Shown: positions 26,403 through 34,834, counted from the first letter of the stretch. The stretch: 35,247 nucleotides of DNA from Gammaproteobacteria bacterium (GCA_028820495.1 JAPPIX010000195.1:1-35247); one strand, 5' to 3'. A program made the numbers and translations. Notes: generated by a model from the sequence alone, not told the origin.

Positions 26403-27198
26403 CACTCCTAAACCAGTGGAGTTGAAGGAGACCCGGCACATCCTTGGGCTCTCGGGAGGCAAAGACAGCGCCGCATTGGCCATATACCTCAAACAGCAGG
26501 GTAGGGCGGATCGGATGGAGTACTTCTTCTGCGACACTGGCGCGGAACTCCCAGAGGTCTACGAGTTCCTTGATCGCCTTGAGGACTTCCTAGCACGTCC
26601 GATCACACGCCTCAGCAGTGGTCGCGATTTTGACCATCATCTGAAACGCTTCAACAACTTCCTACCCGCGCCGCACGCACGTTGGTGCACCCGTGTCATG
26701 AAGCTTGAGCCCCTTGAGGCGTACGTCGGTGACGACCCATGCGTGAGCTACATCGGAATCCGAGCCGACGAACAACGTAACGGCTACATCAGTCATAAAC
26801 CGAACATCAAGGCTGCGTACCCTTTCGTCGAAGACGGCATCGCACGAGCTGATGTCTTTCGAATCCTTGAGCACTCCGTAGGCATACCTGAATACTACCG
26901 CTGGCGTAGCAGGTCCGGCTGTTACTTCTGCTTCTTCCAACGACAGGACGAGTGGCTCGGTCTCGCCGACACACATCCCCATCTCTTCGAACGTGCCAAG
27001 CGCTACGAGAAGGTAGATCCTTCCACCGGGAAGCAGTTCACTTGGGTGCAAGGAAGATCGCTGGACGACGTACTTGCACACAGAGAGCAAATTGAGGCAA
27101 CCAAACTCGCACGGGAAAGACGGTCAGGAGAATCGTGGCAGCAAATCATTCTCGACGACGATGAAGACGACCAAGCCTGCCTGATTTGCACGCTCTAG
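26380..27198 (+). CDS. sspD: PAPS reductase/DndC-like sulfur transferase, SspD
   Basis: 272 residues from a GTG at 26380 (AGGG six bases upstream) that overlaps the end of sspC; a GTG at 26347 is also in frame. The PP-loop 'ILGLSGGKDSAALA' (SGGKDS about 25-30) marks the ATP-pyrophosphatase fold of PAPS reductases and DndC. Downstream cysteines at about 103 (RWCTR), 181 and 184 (GCYFC) are positioned as iron-sulfur ligands, as in DndC/SspD; 'YIGIRADEQRNGYIS' is also typical. A second CxxC ends the protein (ACLICTL). It should activate the backbone phosphate by adenylation and deliver sulfur. It ends 15 bp before the convergent operon, inside a hairpin. Confidence 0.9.
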   Translation: MNSEDRNSTPKPVELKETRHILGLSGGKDSAALAIYLKQQGRADRMEYFFCDTGAELPEVYEFLDRLEDFLARPITRLSSGRDFDHHLKRFNNFLPAPHARWCTRVMKLEPLEAYVGDDPCVSYIGIRADEQRNGYISHKPNIKAAYPFVEDGIARADVFRILEHSVGIPEYYRWRSRSGCYFCFFQRQDEWLGLADTHPHLFERAKRYEKVDPSTGKQFTWVQGRSLDDVLAHREQIEATKLARERRSGESWQQIILDDDEDDQACLICTL

Positions 27199-27207
27199 TG
27201 TGCAAAT
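27184..27207. terminator. Hairpin at the convergent ends of sspD and the minus-strand operon
   Basis: Perfect 8-bp stem ATTTGCAC/GTGCAAAT with an 8-nt loop that contains the sspD TAG stop. No T-run follows on either strand, so it is a candidate bidirectional transcript end or an mRNA-stabilising structure rather than a classical terminator. Confidence 0.5.
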
Positions 27208-27213
27208 TGGCGC

Positions 27214-28401
27214 CTATTCATCCTTGATGCGAAAAGCGTAAACATGCCCTTGGCGGTCGATCCCTAATCTCACCTTTGATTCTGGAGCCTTCGATTCTAC
27301 GAGCAAGGACGCCCTAACTCCTTCAATTTCCCAAAGGGGGGTGCTCGTATCCGTTCGCTCCGTGAATTGAGCCACACACAGTGCCGAGGCTGTCTCAAAA
27401 ATCGGCATGTAACCCACTGATGTCGCTAGCGTTCCCGTTTCGGCTTCCAATCTCTCTCGAATTGCTTCCCATTTGATCTCGTCAGCGATTTGGCGATTCT
27501 GGGAGTCGTGGCAGGAGAAATAGTGGGCGATCAGTGCTCCCCCGTCCTCACTGGCGAGACAAAGAGAGCGCATCCTCTGCCCTACCGCAGTCAGCGCGTA
27601 TCCCGACAGGCCGTGCCGTTCTCTCTTGCTCAAGATCCCTGCATCCACCAGAAGTTCCAACCGGGGGACGAGAAACCAAGACCAAGGTTGTCCTAAGTTG
27701 AGCTTATCGCGGACATTTCTCTCCGTGATCTTCAGGAGCTCGTTCAGCCGCGTCCGTACCATGGCGGTCGCTTGGTCCGGCCTGACTCCACGGGCAGTCA
27801 GCAGATATCTCCAGCTTTCCAGAAGAAGCTGTACACGGTTCCCTACCGAAATCTCGAAGTCTAGGTCGTCCGGTAGTTGACTCAGGAAAGCCCAGACCCA
27901 GTCGCAATCAACATCAAGCAACCATAGTCCGAGGAACAGCGCATCACGATCACCGATCACAAATGGATCATCCTTTACCCAGCCGGTAGACAAGCTAAGG
28001 CGTCCTCTAGCCAAAAGAAGATTCTGCCTCTTATCTACGAGCTTCAAGGTGTGCGCTAGCCCTAGAGCATCGTCGAAGTAGTCTTGCGTTAAGGCGCCTA
28101 CGGACGAAGGTAGCCTCTGATCTGATAGCAACAGGTCCTGGTGTTCCACAGGGACAGACTGACCGTTCTGAAACGCCCGCCTCCAAGGTGAGTACCTTGG
28201 TGAGCCGGGCTTTTTCAATAAGTACTCTCGAAACGCTCCTACATGCTCGTTCGGCACTTCCGTCTTTCGGGTGAGGAATGCCTTGACTTCCTTCGCAACA
28301 TCTTCAGCGAAACTCGATCGACCATGATGAGTGTACGAGGTCGCTAAAACCGCCACTCCGTAGCGCATCATGTATAGCCGGAACGTGAGGGCGACTCTCA
28401 A
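27214..28401 (-). CDS. Unrecognised protein with winged-helix-like segment, last gene of the convergent defence operon
   Basis: 395 residues from a TTG at 28401, three bases after the HerA-like gene stop and with GAGG eight bases upstream; ATGs at 28371/28368 are alternatives. I do not recognise the family. Visible features: a helical N-terminal half with 'SSFAEDVAKEVKAFLTRKTEVP', a central Trp-rich region ('DCDWVWAFLSQLPDDLDFEIS'), and 'WFLVPRLELLVDAGILSKRERHGLSGYALTAVGQRM' (about 243-279), which looks like a winged helix-turn-helix with the phrasing 'vdaGil...yaLT..G'. The C-terminus has 'LLVESKAPESKVRLGIDRQGHVYAFRI', beta-rich. Tight linkage to the HerA ATPase suggests a partner or specificity protein (inference). 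Confidence 0.7.
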   Translation of the reverse strand: MRVALTFRLYMMRYGVAVLATSYTHHGRSSFAEDVAKEVKAFLTRKTEVPNEHVGAFREYLLKKPGSPRYSPWRRAFQNGQSVPVEHQDLLLSDQRLPSSVGALTQDYFDDALGLAHTLKLVDKRQNLLLARGRLSLSTGWVKDDPFVIGDRDALFLGLWLLDVDCDWVWAFLSQLPDDLDFEISVGNRVQLLLESWRYLLTARGVRPDQATAMVRTRLNELLKITERNVRDKLNLGQPWSWFLVPRLELLVDAGILSKRERHGLSGYALTAVGQRMRSLCLASEDGGALIAHYFSCHDSQNRQIADEIKWEAIRERLEAETGTLATSVGYMPIFETASALCVAQFTERTDTSTPLWEIEGVRASLLVESKAPESKVRLGIDRQGHVYAFRIKDE

Positions 28402-28404
28402 GGA

Positions 28405-29799
28405 TTAGACCTCTATGCCGCCGTGCGCAGTTACCCTAGGCCGCACTTCGACGACACACGAGCGCCATGCGTCACCGTGGCTCACATAAGCCTGTCCCTG
28501 AGCCAACTCCCGAATCAATTCCTGCACTGAAAGCGCCTGAGCGCCACTTGAAATCTTCTCAGGACCCCTACCTTTCGCGCTTCGGAGAACCGCTTCGATG
28601 TCTGGCTGTACAGTCAATCGGTGCGCTACGACGCAATCCACCTGAGAGAGAACCTCGGAATGGATAGCACTGGGTTGCTGTGATGTAAGCATCAAAGAGA
28701 GCCCGTGATTCCTTCCCTCCTTGACGTATTGGATTAACGTCGATGTGCAAGGGTTGGCCTTGCTCGGTGGTGCATATCCCTGTGCTTCATCTATGCAAAG
28801 TAACGTCCTAGGCACAGATTCTTCGATTGTCTGAGCTGCCGCAGCGCGTTCTTGATCCGAAAGGTCTCGTTGCAGCTTTAGTGTTTTGCCCGCTTCCGAC
28901 GCCGCCGACCGTAGATTGAATAGCTGCCTCACCAGAATGGCTGCGATCAGGCTGCGAGCAGGCGGGGACAGATCTCCTAACAGTAGTACTGTCACTTCGC
29001 CAGCTGCGACCATTGACGAAATCGAGGTCGGCGGCGACGAAAACAATGGATCCCGAGCCAAGCTCTGCATTCGGCTACGAAGTGCGCGTACCGTGGTCCT
29101 TTCAAATGTACCGTCTGTGTTCCTCTCATCTGAGAGGAACTCTATCAACTCGGCAAGACCCGCAACGTCACTTCCTGCCTTAGCATTCGTTCCGGACATG
29201 TAGCCTGCAGATTTGATGCCATCGTATGCAGCCAACAGAAGATGCCCAGTCGGGTCTCGAAACAGGTCAATATCGAATATGTGGGCGAAATCTTCTGGTC
29301 GCATCAGCGCCGTGTCTAGTGCGAATGCTCGATAGTGCGGCCTATAAAACCCCTGACGATGGCCTTCCGGGTAGTATGTCTTTATCGCTAGGTCAGTCTC
29401 TTGGAGTCCGAACGCGCCAAGCTTCGCTGACAAGCTGCGTCTTAGGGAATCATCTGCAATATGGGAGACGGGTACAGCAGCAAACTGATATATGTTCAAT
29501 GTGTCTAGCAAAAGGACGGCGCGGTCGCTCACGTTTTGACCGATGTTGGCCTCGAGATCCGACGCACCTAGGCTCTCTACTATCGATCCAAGCGTGTACG
29601 ATTTGCCCGAACCTCGCTGCCCGAATATCCCCACAACGATCTCACGCGCCAGACCGAGCATCACTGTTGGCCGCATTCCCTGCTCGCTCAAGCGTCCGAG
29701 ATTCGCGTGAGTTATTTTCTCCAAATCCGCCCGCTCACACCCAAGGCAGATCAACCCGTCGTCGTCCCGAAGGCTCGGCGATACCCGGTACCGAAGCAT
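28405..29799 (-). CDS. HerA/DUF87-like ATPase (hexameric DNA translocase type)
   Basis: 464 residues; ATG at 29799 with GGGAG eight bases upstream. Walker A GQRGSGKS (60-67), Walker B LLCIDEAQ (333-340), and the HerA-type sensor segment 'LMLTSQQPSAIHSEVLSQVDCVVAHRL' (about 369-395) identify a FtsK/HerA-superfamily motor; the N-terminal 'LGLAREIVVGIFG' region is the usual lead-in. HerA ATPases pump DNA and pair with nucleases such as NurA, Sir2 or PLD proteins; DptH/DndH, the restriction ATPase of phosphorothioation systems, is also of this general type. Here it follows two AAA ATPases and a PLD nuclease in one operon (18-bp gap upstream, 3 bp downstream), so it is a strong candidate for the motor of the restriction arm facing sspBCD. 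Confidence 0.86.
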   Translation of the reverse strand: MLRYRVSPSLRDDDGLICLGCERADLEKITHANLGRLSEQGMRPTVMLGLAREIVVGIFGQRGSGKSYTLGSIVESLGASDLEANIGQNVSDRAVLLLDTLNIYQFAAVPVSHIADDSLRRSLSAKLGAFGLQETDLAIKTYYPEGHRQGFYRPHYRAFALDTALMRPEDFAHIFDIDLFRDPTGHLLLAAYDGIKSAGYMSGTNAKAGSDVAGLAELIEFLSDERNTDGTFERTTVRALRSRMQSLARDPLFSSPPTSISSMVAAGEVTVLLLGDLSPPARSLIAAILVRQLFNLRSAASEAGKTLKLQRDLSDQERAAAAQTIEESVPRTLLCIDEAQGYAPPSKANPCTSTLIQYVKEGRNHGLSLMLTSQQPSAIHSEVLSQVDCVVAHRLTVQPDIEAVLRSAKGRGPEKISSGAQALSVQELIRELAQGQAYVSHGDAWRSCVVEVRPRVTAHGGIEV

Positions 29800-29817
29800 T
29801 TACGCGCTCCCTAGCCC

Positions 29818-30993
29818 CTACAGGAATTCCGTAAAGATCGCCTGAGCTGGCTTCAGGTCTTCATGATCGATTGTGTAGGAATTCCTTCGAGCTGCCTGAA
29901 CCGCGCATTCGTTTATCGCGGAAATAAAATTCCGAGGTAAACTCGCTGTAGGTGCACTCGTCGCCAACGCCACTAACTCGTCCATCGCGTCGTCGGTAAG
30001 CGGATACGATTCTAACCCTTTAGCAATATGGCCGGCCTCCTCCATCGCAGACTTCATCTTGGGATCGATTACAAGGGCGAACAAGTCAGTCAGGAACTGT
30101 CGGATATCTTCATCGCGCTGCAGATATTCCAATCCGTGAATGTTCGACCGGTTCAGACGAGTAATGATTGCCTCGGTGTATATGAACTCCGGAATGGTCT
30201 CCTCACGCATGCCGAAGACCGACAAGACGAACCCAACGACATCATTGTCGTCATCCGCCAACTTCCGGAAACCCTCCTGAAATGACTCCCGGCAGTCCAC
30301 GTTTCGCACATTCTGAAGTCCTTCCATTTCGTCAAAAAGGAACAGATAGTTGATGTCCTTTTGAACGAAGAGCCGCATGATTCCAACTAGGGCCCTATAC
30401 ATCTCGGATACGGTATCCATGTTCTTTGTGAGATTGTAGGATCCGAGTTCTCCCGAACTTAGTGAACCGCCGCACAACCACTTCCATAGTGCGATAGGTT
30501 CCCCCGCGTACCCCAAAGCCCGGACTGCGCGCGCCGTGTTGGCATCGCCAAAGTCTCGACGAAGGTTCGCCTCCAACTGAGGCCCTGCATTGTTTGCCAA
30601 GTACTCTTGCACGACCTCACGGACAGCCTCTAAGGTCACAGCCTCCATCATTTGCGCATGCAAGTAGCTGTAGTCCGTCTTCTCTTTGAACTCACAATCA
30701 ATAGGGCAACATCGCACCTCGTACGCCGTGTTTCTCTTGGCTTCTGGGCTTTCCTCAAGGTGATACTTGATGTTGAATAGCGTGTGCGTTTTCCCTGCCC
30801 CAAATTGTCCATAGAGGTATTTCTTTGGTTGACTCCCGAGCATGTAGCGCTCGCGGATGCTATCGATGATCGCCATATTCACGCCCGCCTTCCCAAAATA
30901 AGCGGCCCGATCATCAGGATTGATTCGAAAGTTGATTGAGAAGTTCTTTCTCGGCTGTCTAAGACAGAACCGCTCGCTTAGTAGTGTGGCCAT
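29818..30993 (-). CDS. P-loop ATPase B (BREX/ORC-like AAA type) of the convergent operon
   Basis: 391 residues; ATG at 30993 with GGGAG five bases upstream. Walker A GQFGAGKT (62-69) is followed by HTLFNIKYHL; Walker B is FLFDE (218-222) in 'YLFLFDEMEGL'. The N-terminus 'FSINFRINPDDRAAYFG' precedes the P-loop. The same P-loop phrasing, FGAGKTHTL, occurs in the first gene of the operon, so the two are likely ancient paralogues, both of the AAA class that includes ORC/Cdc6-like and BREX accessory ATPases. A C-terminal helical region ends in 'NFISAINECAVQAARR', resembling an AAA lid or winged helix. Its role is unknown; loader or regulator of the nuclease/HerA pair is an inference. 12 bp downstream of the PLD gene. 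Confidence 0.8.
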   Translation of the reverse strand: MATLLSERFCLRQPRKNFSINFRINPDDRAAYFGKAGVNMAIIDSIRERYMLGSQPKKYLYGQFGAGKTHTLFNIKYHLEESPEAKRNTAYEVRCCPIDCEFKEKTDYSYLHAQMMEAVTLEAVREVVQEYLANNAGPQLEANLRRDFGDANTARAVRALGYAGEPIALWKWLCGGSLSSGELGSYNLTKNMDTVSEMYRALVGIMRLFVQKDINYLFLFDEMEGLQNVRNVDCRESFQEGFRKLADDDNDVVGFVLSVFGMREETIPEFIYTEAIITRLNRSNIHGLEYLQRDEDIRQFLTDLFALVIDPKMKSAMEEAGHIAKGLESYPLTDDAMDELVALATSAPTASLPRNFISAINECAVQAARRNSYTIDHEDLKPAQAIFTEFL

Positions 30994-31005
30994 GCTATCT
31001 CCCTA

Positions 31006-31497
31006 TTATGCTTGGACCGTTTCAGGGGTCACACGCAGCTCGATTGCCAATTGCTCAAGTGCGTCAACCAAGATTTCACCGTCCCCTTTTGCCTCAATGA
31101 TGACGCCGAGTTCAAATGTCTGACTCGACCATTTGTACAGATTTGCTGAACCCAAAAGCGCATAACGGCGATCTGGAGTCTCGGCGACGTAGAACTTTGC
31201 ATGCAGCGTCGGCATGTAAAAGACTGAAGCGGCCGCAAGCTCCCGTACGTCGCGTACAAACTCCTCGTGTGGACTGCCCGGATCAGGCTCCCGCGTGATA
31301 ACTGTCAGATTCATGGATGATCTTGCGAACTTTCGGAGCAGATGTCGCGTAGTTGCCCTACGAAAGTCCAGATGCGTCATCCACGGGGACACCCAGTAGA
31401 CTGCCTTCGGATTGTCCTCGCCAAAAAGCCGCAACAGGAATGGCTCGACCACTTGGCCGACCCCGTACCGTAGCTGTATGAAATCAGTCCTGGCCAT
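31006..31497 (-). CDS. Single-HKD phospholipase D-like nuclease
   Basis: 163 residues from the ATG at 31497; a GTG at 31524 is in frame and neither has a strong ribosome site. One HKD-type motif is clear: 'LHAKFYV' (H99, K101) followed by 'ALLGSANLYKWSSQTFELGVII' (GSAN 116-119). The preceding region has 'AVYWVSPWMT' and 'LTVITREPDPGSPHEEFVRDVREL', typical of small PLD-fold nucleases such as Nuc/BfiI that dimerise to make one active site. It is expected to cut DNA without a metal ion. It lies between two AAA ATPases and upstream of a HerA motor, so it is the likely cutting subunit of this operon. Confidence 0.82.
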   Translation of the reverse strand: MARTDFIQLRYGVGQVVEPFLLRLFGEDNPKAVYWVSPWMTHLDFRRATTRHLLRKFARSSMNLTVITREPDPGSPHEEFVRDVRELAAASVFYMPTLHAKFYVAETPDRRYALLGSANLYKWSSQTFELGVIIEAKGDGEILVDALEQLAIELRVTPETVQA

Positions 31498-31554
31498 CTT
31501 GAACACTATGCTGGGGCCTACCACACACGTCGTTAGACTGCCAGACCACGTGAT

Positions 31555-32685
31555 TCACTTGAGTTCCACCAGCTCTGCGAGAACTCTTCGAGCGAAGGCG
31601 GGGGAAACAGTTTCGATCTTCCCCACCTCGATATCGAAATCCGCTTCACGTAACACTGCATCAAACGCCTGCATTATCGCCCTGGGCTTGAGGTCCCCAT
31701 GGTCTTTGATATCGTCGATGATTGTTCGACAGGACTCCTCCGTGAACGGAAAGAACGCGTCCACGGATTGATCGTCGATGCTCCTTGAGTGCTGCAGAAC
31801 GTCTCTAACAAACGTCAATGCATCGTTAGTGTCCATGGGCGGCAAGATCAGCACTTTCGTTCGCCCAATGCGGTCCTTCAACTCGGGGCTGAACCACTCC
31901 GGAAGACTCTCGGTCGGATGGCCGGAAAACGAGAGGATCATGGTGAGCCCGGTCGGACAAGCGTTAAATGTTGAATGAAGCCCCGTATTGATCTCGTGAC
32001 GGACACGAGGCGGGAGTTGGTCAATCCGCTGAAGTTCGTCAAGCAACCAAATCAACCTCGAATTGATCTGATTCTGTGATGCCGCAGACAAACCGAAGAC
32101 CCGAATGATTCCGATCAACACGCGTGTTGAGTCCTCCGAAGACACTATCCGTCGAGAAATGCCTAGCTTGCGACAGTCTGCAACCGGCAGAGCTTCGGCA
32201 CGTATCCAACGCATCGCCAGCTCTTGGTCAGGCGCGTTACCGATCACCAGCACGTTTAATGCTCTGGCAAGATCCGAGGACGTCTGGAGCAGGTCTCGCT
32301 CAAGTCTCGCGGACTCTTCTGCTGTCGCGATCTGTAGATAGGCCTCGGACAACTGTTCTCGATCTAGCTGTAGCGCAAAGCTCTTGTAAACGTCCACGAA
32401 TGAGCGTGGGTTCCGGGGGAACTCACTGTACACGGCGGCTAAGTGGCTTGTTCCCTGATTGTTTATCTCAGCCGCCTTGTTTGAGATGTAGTGCAGCGTG
32501 TGTGTCTTCCCGGCTCCAAACCACGACCAAATAGGGTGTATCGACGATGCGTTTTGGCGCGAGAGAGTTCGCAACAGCATTTCGACATCGCGATGGAATC
32601 GCTCCCTGTCAGCAATGAAGTCGCAAAGGTTCGGCTCGGGAACCACGAAAAACGGCCACCTGCGAAGGCTGAGATGATCGTACAT
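31555..32685 (-). CDS. P-loop ATPase A (BREX/ORC-like AAA type), first gene of the convergent operon
   Basis: 376 residues; ATG at 32685 without clear Shine-Dalgarno. Walker A SWFGAGKT (54-61) followed by HTLHYISNKA, Walker B WLLDE (213-217) in 'LIWLLDELQRI', then an arginine-containing 'PPRVRHEINTGL' and a sensor-like 'GLTMILSFSGHP'. N-terminal 'WPFFVVPEPNLCDFIADRERFHRDVEMLLRTL' resembles the lead-in of ExeA/ORC-type ATPases that recognise a nearby ring or DNA end. It shares the FGAGKTHTL core with ATPase B. The PLD gene follows 57 bp downstream. Function: probably DNA sensing or complex loading in the restriction arm (inference). Confidence 0.8.
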   Translation of the reverse strand: MYDHLSLRRWPFFVVPEPNLCDFIADRERFHRDVEMLLRTLSRQNASSIHPIWSWFGAGKTHTLHYISNKAAEINNQGTSHLAAVYSEFPRNPRSFVDVYKSFALQLDREQLSEAYLQIATAEESARLERDLLQTSSDLARALNVLVIGNAPDQELAMRWIRAEALPVADCRKLGISRRIVSSEDSTRVLIGIIRVFGLSAASQNQINSRLIWLLDELQRIDQLPPRVRHEINTGLHSTFNACPTGLTMILSFSGHPTESLPEWFSPELKDRIGRTKVLILPPMDTNDALTFVRDVLQHSRSIDDQSVDAFFPFTEESCRTIIDDIKDHGDLKPRAIMQAFDAVLREADFDIEVGKIETVSPAFARRVLAELVELK

Positions 32686-33277
32686 AGTCGAAGTTAGGCC
32701 GATACACGCGGGGAATGGCGCACAAGGAGATCAGAGTGATGGCACACTCCAAACTCTCGGGCTCGAAGACTCAGCATGTTGCTTGACGTACTCGCGAGTG
32801 GGATTGCGGATTATATTCGCTCAGAGGTCCCGAAGCGAGACAGCACAGCCCAATTTCCCCGACGAGATATAAAGTCGTCCGCTAAACACCCTGAGATTCC
32901 CGCCGAAGACGTCGACCGCTCCTACCGTAGCAACCCACTTTCGGCCCCAAGGCGCATCTGTAGCCAGATGCCCAGCCTACACCCCATCAGCATCCGCCGT
33001 CGCACGATGCAACTACTTTGGGTGGGTGTGGCAGTCGGGGCGATGGGTGGTCTTTGGCTTGTGTGCAAGCGGTCGCCTGACAACGGAAAGCGCAGGCGGA
33101 AAGCCCTGCAACCCGACTAAGGGCATGCACCCAAGGGAGGCCAAATCCGCAGCGTAGCGCCCGTTGGCGACTAGAGCGGCCACAATCGAACCCGCTTACC
33201 GTGAGTAGAAATCATCCCATCCGATTCGCGGAGCCCCTTGGGCTGACTCAACGGTCGGCATCACCTTGCAGCGGCAA
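32686..33277. other. Intergenic region upstream of the convergent operon
   Basis: 592 bp that must hold the operon promoter. A TATAAT lies on the minus strand at 32810-32815 without an obvious -35. A plus-strand 114-codon frame (32776-33120) could encode a small one-TM protein near its C-terminus ('LLWVGVAVGAMGGLWLVC') but has no clear ribosome site or family, so it is not called. A 15-codon ORF at 32739-32786 has AAGGAG upstream. Confidence 0.4.
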
Positions 33278-34651
33278 TCAGGTGTTGGCGACCAGCGCCG
33301 GCAACCGTTCCACCAAGTACAGCGGCAGCGAGATCAGGCGATAGGCCGCTTCGGTTTGCTTCCCGCCGCGCTGCACTCGGGTTCGGATCTGCTGCGCCAA
33401 TGGCGGCGTTGCGTCAAAGCGAACGGCGACGGGCGCACCCTTCTCCGCAACGAATTGATGCAGGGACTTCAGGCTGCCGCTAGCGCCCGCCTTGACTTCA
33501 ATGGGCACGATGCGACCGTCGAAGGCTGCAACGTAGTCCACTTCCGCGTTGGCGGACCGGCCCTCGCGCAGCCAATAGCTGAGTTCGCGATTGGCGGAGG
33601 TGGCCAGCAAGGCTTGGAGGTGCTGGCCGATGAACTGCTCCGCCATGGCACCTTCGTTGACTAGCCCTGTTTGGTTCATCCGTTCGATCGCCGTCCAGCC
33701 CAAGCCGCAAACAGCGTTCATCAAACCAACGTCCATGAACAGCAGCTTGTATGCCCGCGGGTCGGCTTCCGCCTGCAGGGGCAGGCCGTTGCAGTGGCTG
33801 CGGACCACCTTGGCAAGCACCCGCGCCATGCACAGGAGCTCGATGCGCGCCTTGGTCGCCGCCGCCGTGTCCTCTTTGGAGAAGTGGACGTACTTCACCT
33901 TCCGACCGACATTGCGGGCCGCGAAGTTGAACACGGTGACCATGCCGGCCAGTCCCTGTGAGCCAACGTACTTGGGGAAATCCTCCCGGTAGGTGTCGAT
34001 GATGGAATTGTGCACCTCGGTGATGTCGCGCAGGCGGCCGGAGTGCGCGAACGCTTGGACGGCTTCCGGCATGCCGCCGGTGAAGAGGTAGGTTCGCAAA
34101 GCTGCCATGAGGCGATTGTGGATCGCTGGGTCCAGCCCGCGTTCCATCTCGAACGTTCGTATGGCACGGGCGAGGCCCTCTGCGCCAACGGCTTCGAGAT
34201 GTTCGGTGAAGGTCATCGGGCCCATGTGCAGGTAGCCAATGCGGCCCACCGGCATGGGCGATGCGTGGTTGGCGAGGGCGAAGTCCAGCAGCGAGCCCGC
34301 CGCCAGCACGGGGAGTTCGGGCATGTCCTCCCGAAAGTAGCGCAACGCCGGGATCGACTCCGGCACGGCTTGGATTTCATCAAGGAACAACAAGCCATCC
34401 GGGCCTATCGGCCCAACGCCCGGCAGCGCTTCAAGGATGTTCAGCAGATAGGCCGGATCGTTGCGGGCGAAGGCGGGCCCCAAGTCGGGATGGCGCTCCA
34501 AGTTCACTTCCACCAATGGACGGCCGCAGCGTTCGGCAAACAGGCGCGCCAAGGTGGACTTGCCGACCTGCCGGGCGCCGCGAATGATCAACGGCTTCCG
34601 ATTCGGTGCTGCCAGCCAGTCGTCGAGGAACCCGAGTTGGTCGCGGTGCAT
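33278..34651 (-). CDS. AAA_14/DUF4143 family ATPase
   Basis: 457 residues; ATG at 34651. The N-terminal AAA_14 domain has Walker A GARQVGKST (about 25-33) and Walker B 'GLLFLDEIQAVPESIPALRYFRED', with 'LPVLAAGSLLDFAL' as sensor. DUF4143 follows ('YLFTGGMPEAVQAF', 'KYVHFS', 'LLFMDVGLMNAV'), and the C-terminus has the PD-(D/E)XK-like 'EVDYVAAFDGRIVPIEVKAG' (E..D..E.K), typical of this widespread family. These proteins are abundant in accessory regions, probably mobile-element or toxin-like DNA/RNA processing enzymes; no function is established. An AT-rich stretch at 34690-34790 lies upstream and probably carries its promoter. Confidence 0.92.
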   Translation of the reverse strand: MHRDQLGFLDDWLAAPNRKPLIIRGARQVGKSTLARLFAERCGRPLVEVNLERHPDLGPAFARNDPAYLLNILEALPGVGPIGPDGLLFLDEIQAVPESIPALRYFREDMPELPVLAAGSLLDFALANHASPMPVGRIGYLHMGPMTFTEHLEAVGAEGLARAIRTFEMERGLDPAIHNRLMAALRTYLFTGGMPEAVQAFAHSGRLRDITEVHNSIIDTYREDFPKYVGSQGLAGMVTVFNFAARNVGRKVKYVHFSKEDTAAATKARIELLCMARVLAKVVRSHCNGLPLQAEADPRAYKLLFMDVGLMNAVCGLGWTAIERMNQTGLVNEGAMAEQFIGQHLQALLATSANRELSYWLREGRSANAEVDYVAAFDGRIVPIEVKAGASGSLKSLHQFVAEKGAPVAVRFDATPPLAQQIRTRVQRGGKQTEAAYRLISLPLYLVERLPALVANT

Positions 34652-34834
34652 GGTGGTCTCCGATGCCTGACTGGCGAGAATAGCGTAACAGGGGAGTCTT
34701 TTGAACTACCATGCATTAAATAGAGGGGTGTTTAGTTGAAAATGTATAAAAAGTAACAGGATGTTTGGCCTTTGCATGTGTGAGAATACGCACTGGAGCA
34801 AGAAAATGGTGCGAGCGATGAGGTAGTTGTCGGA

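Noticed and set aside
22914-32685. BREX system reading of the large ATPase and accessory ATPases
   Set aside because: No PglZ, BrxL or methyltransferase is present, whereas the DUF4007 and PAPS-reductase-like neighbours point to Ssp.
32776-33120. Small plus-strand ORF with a possible TM segment
   Set aside because: No Shine-Dalgarno and mostly unlikely composition; hydrophobic stretch could be chance. Mentioned under the intergenic entry only.
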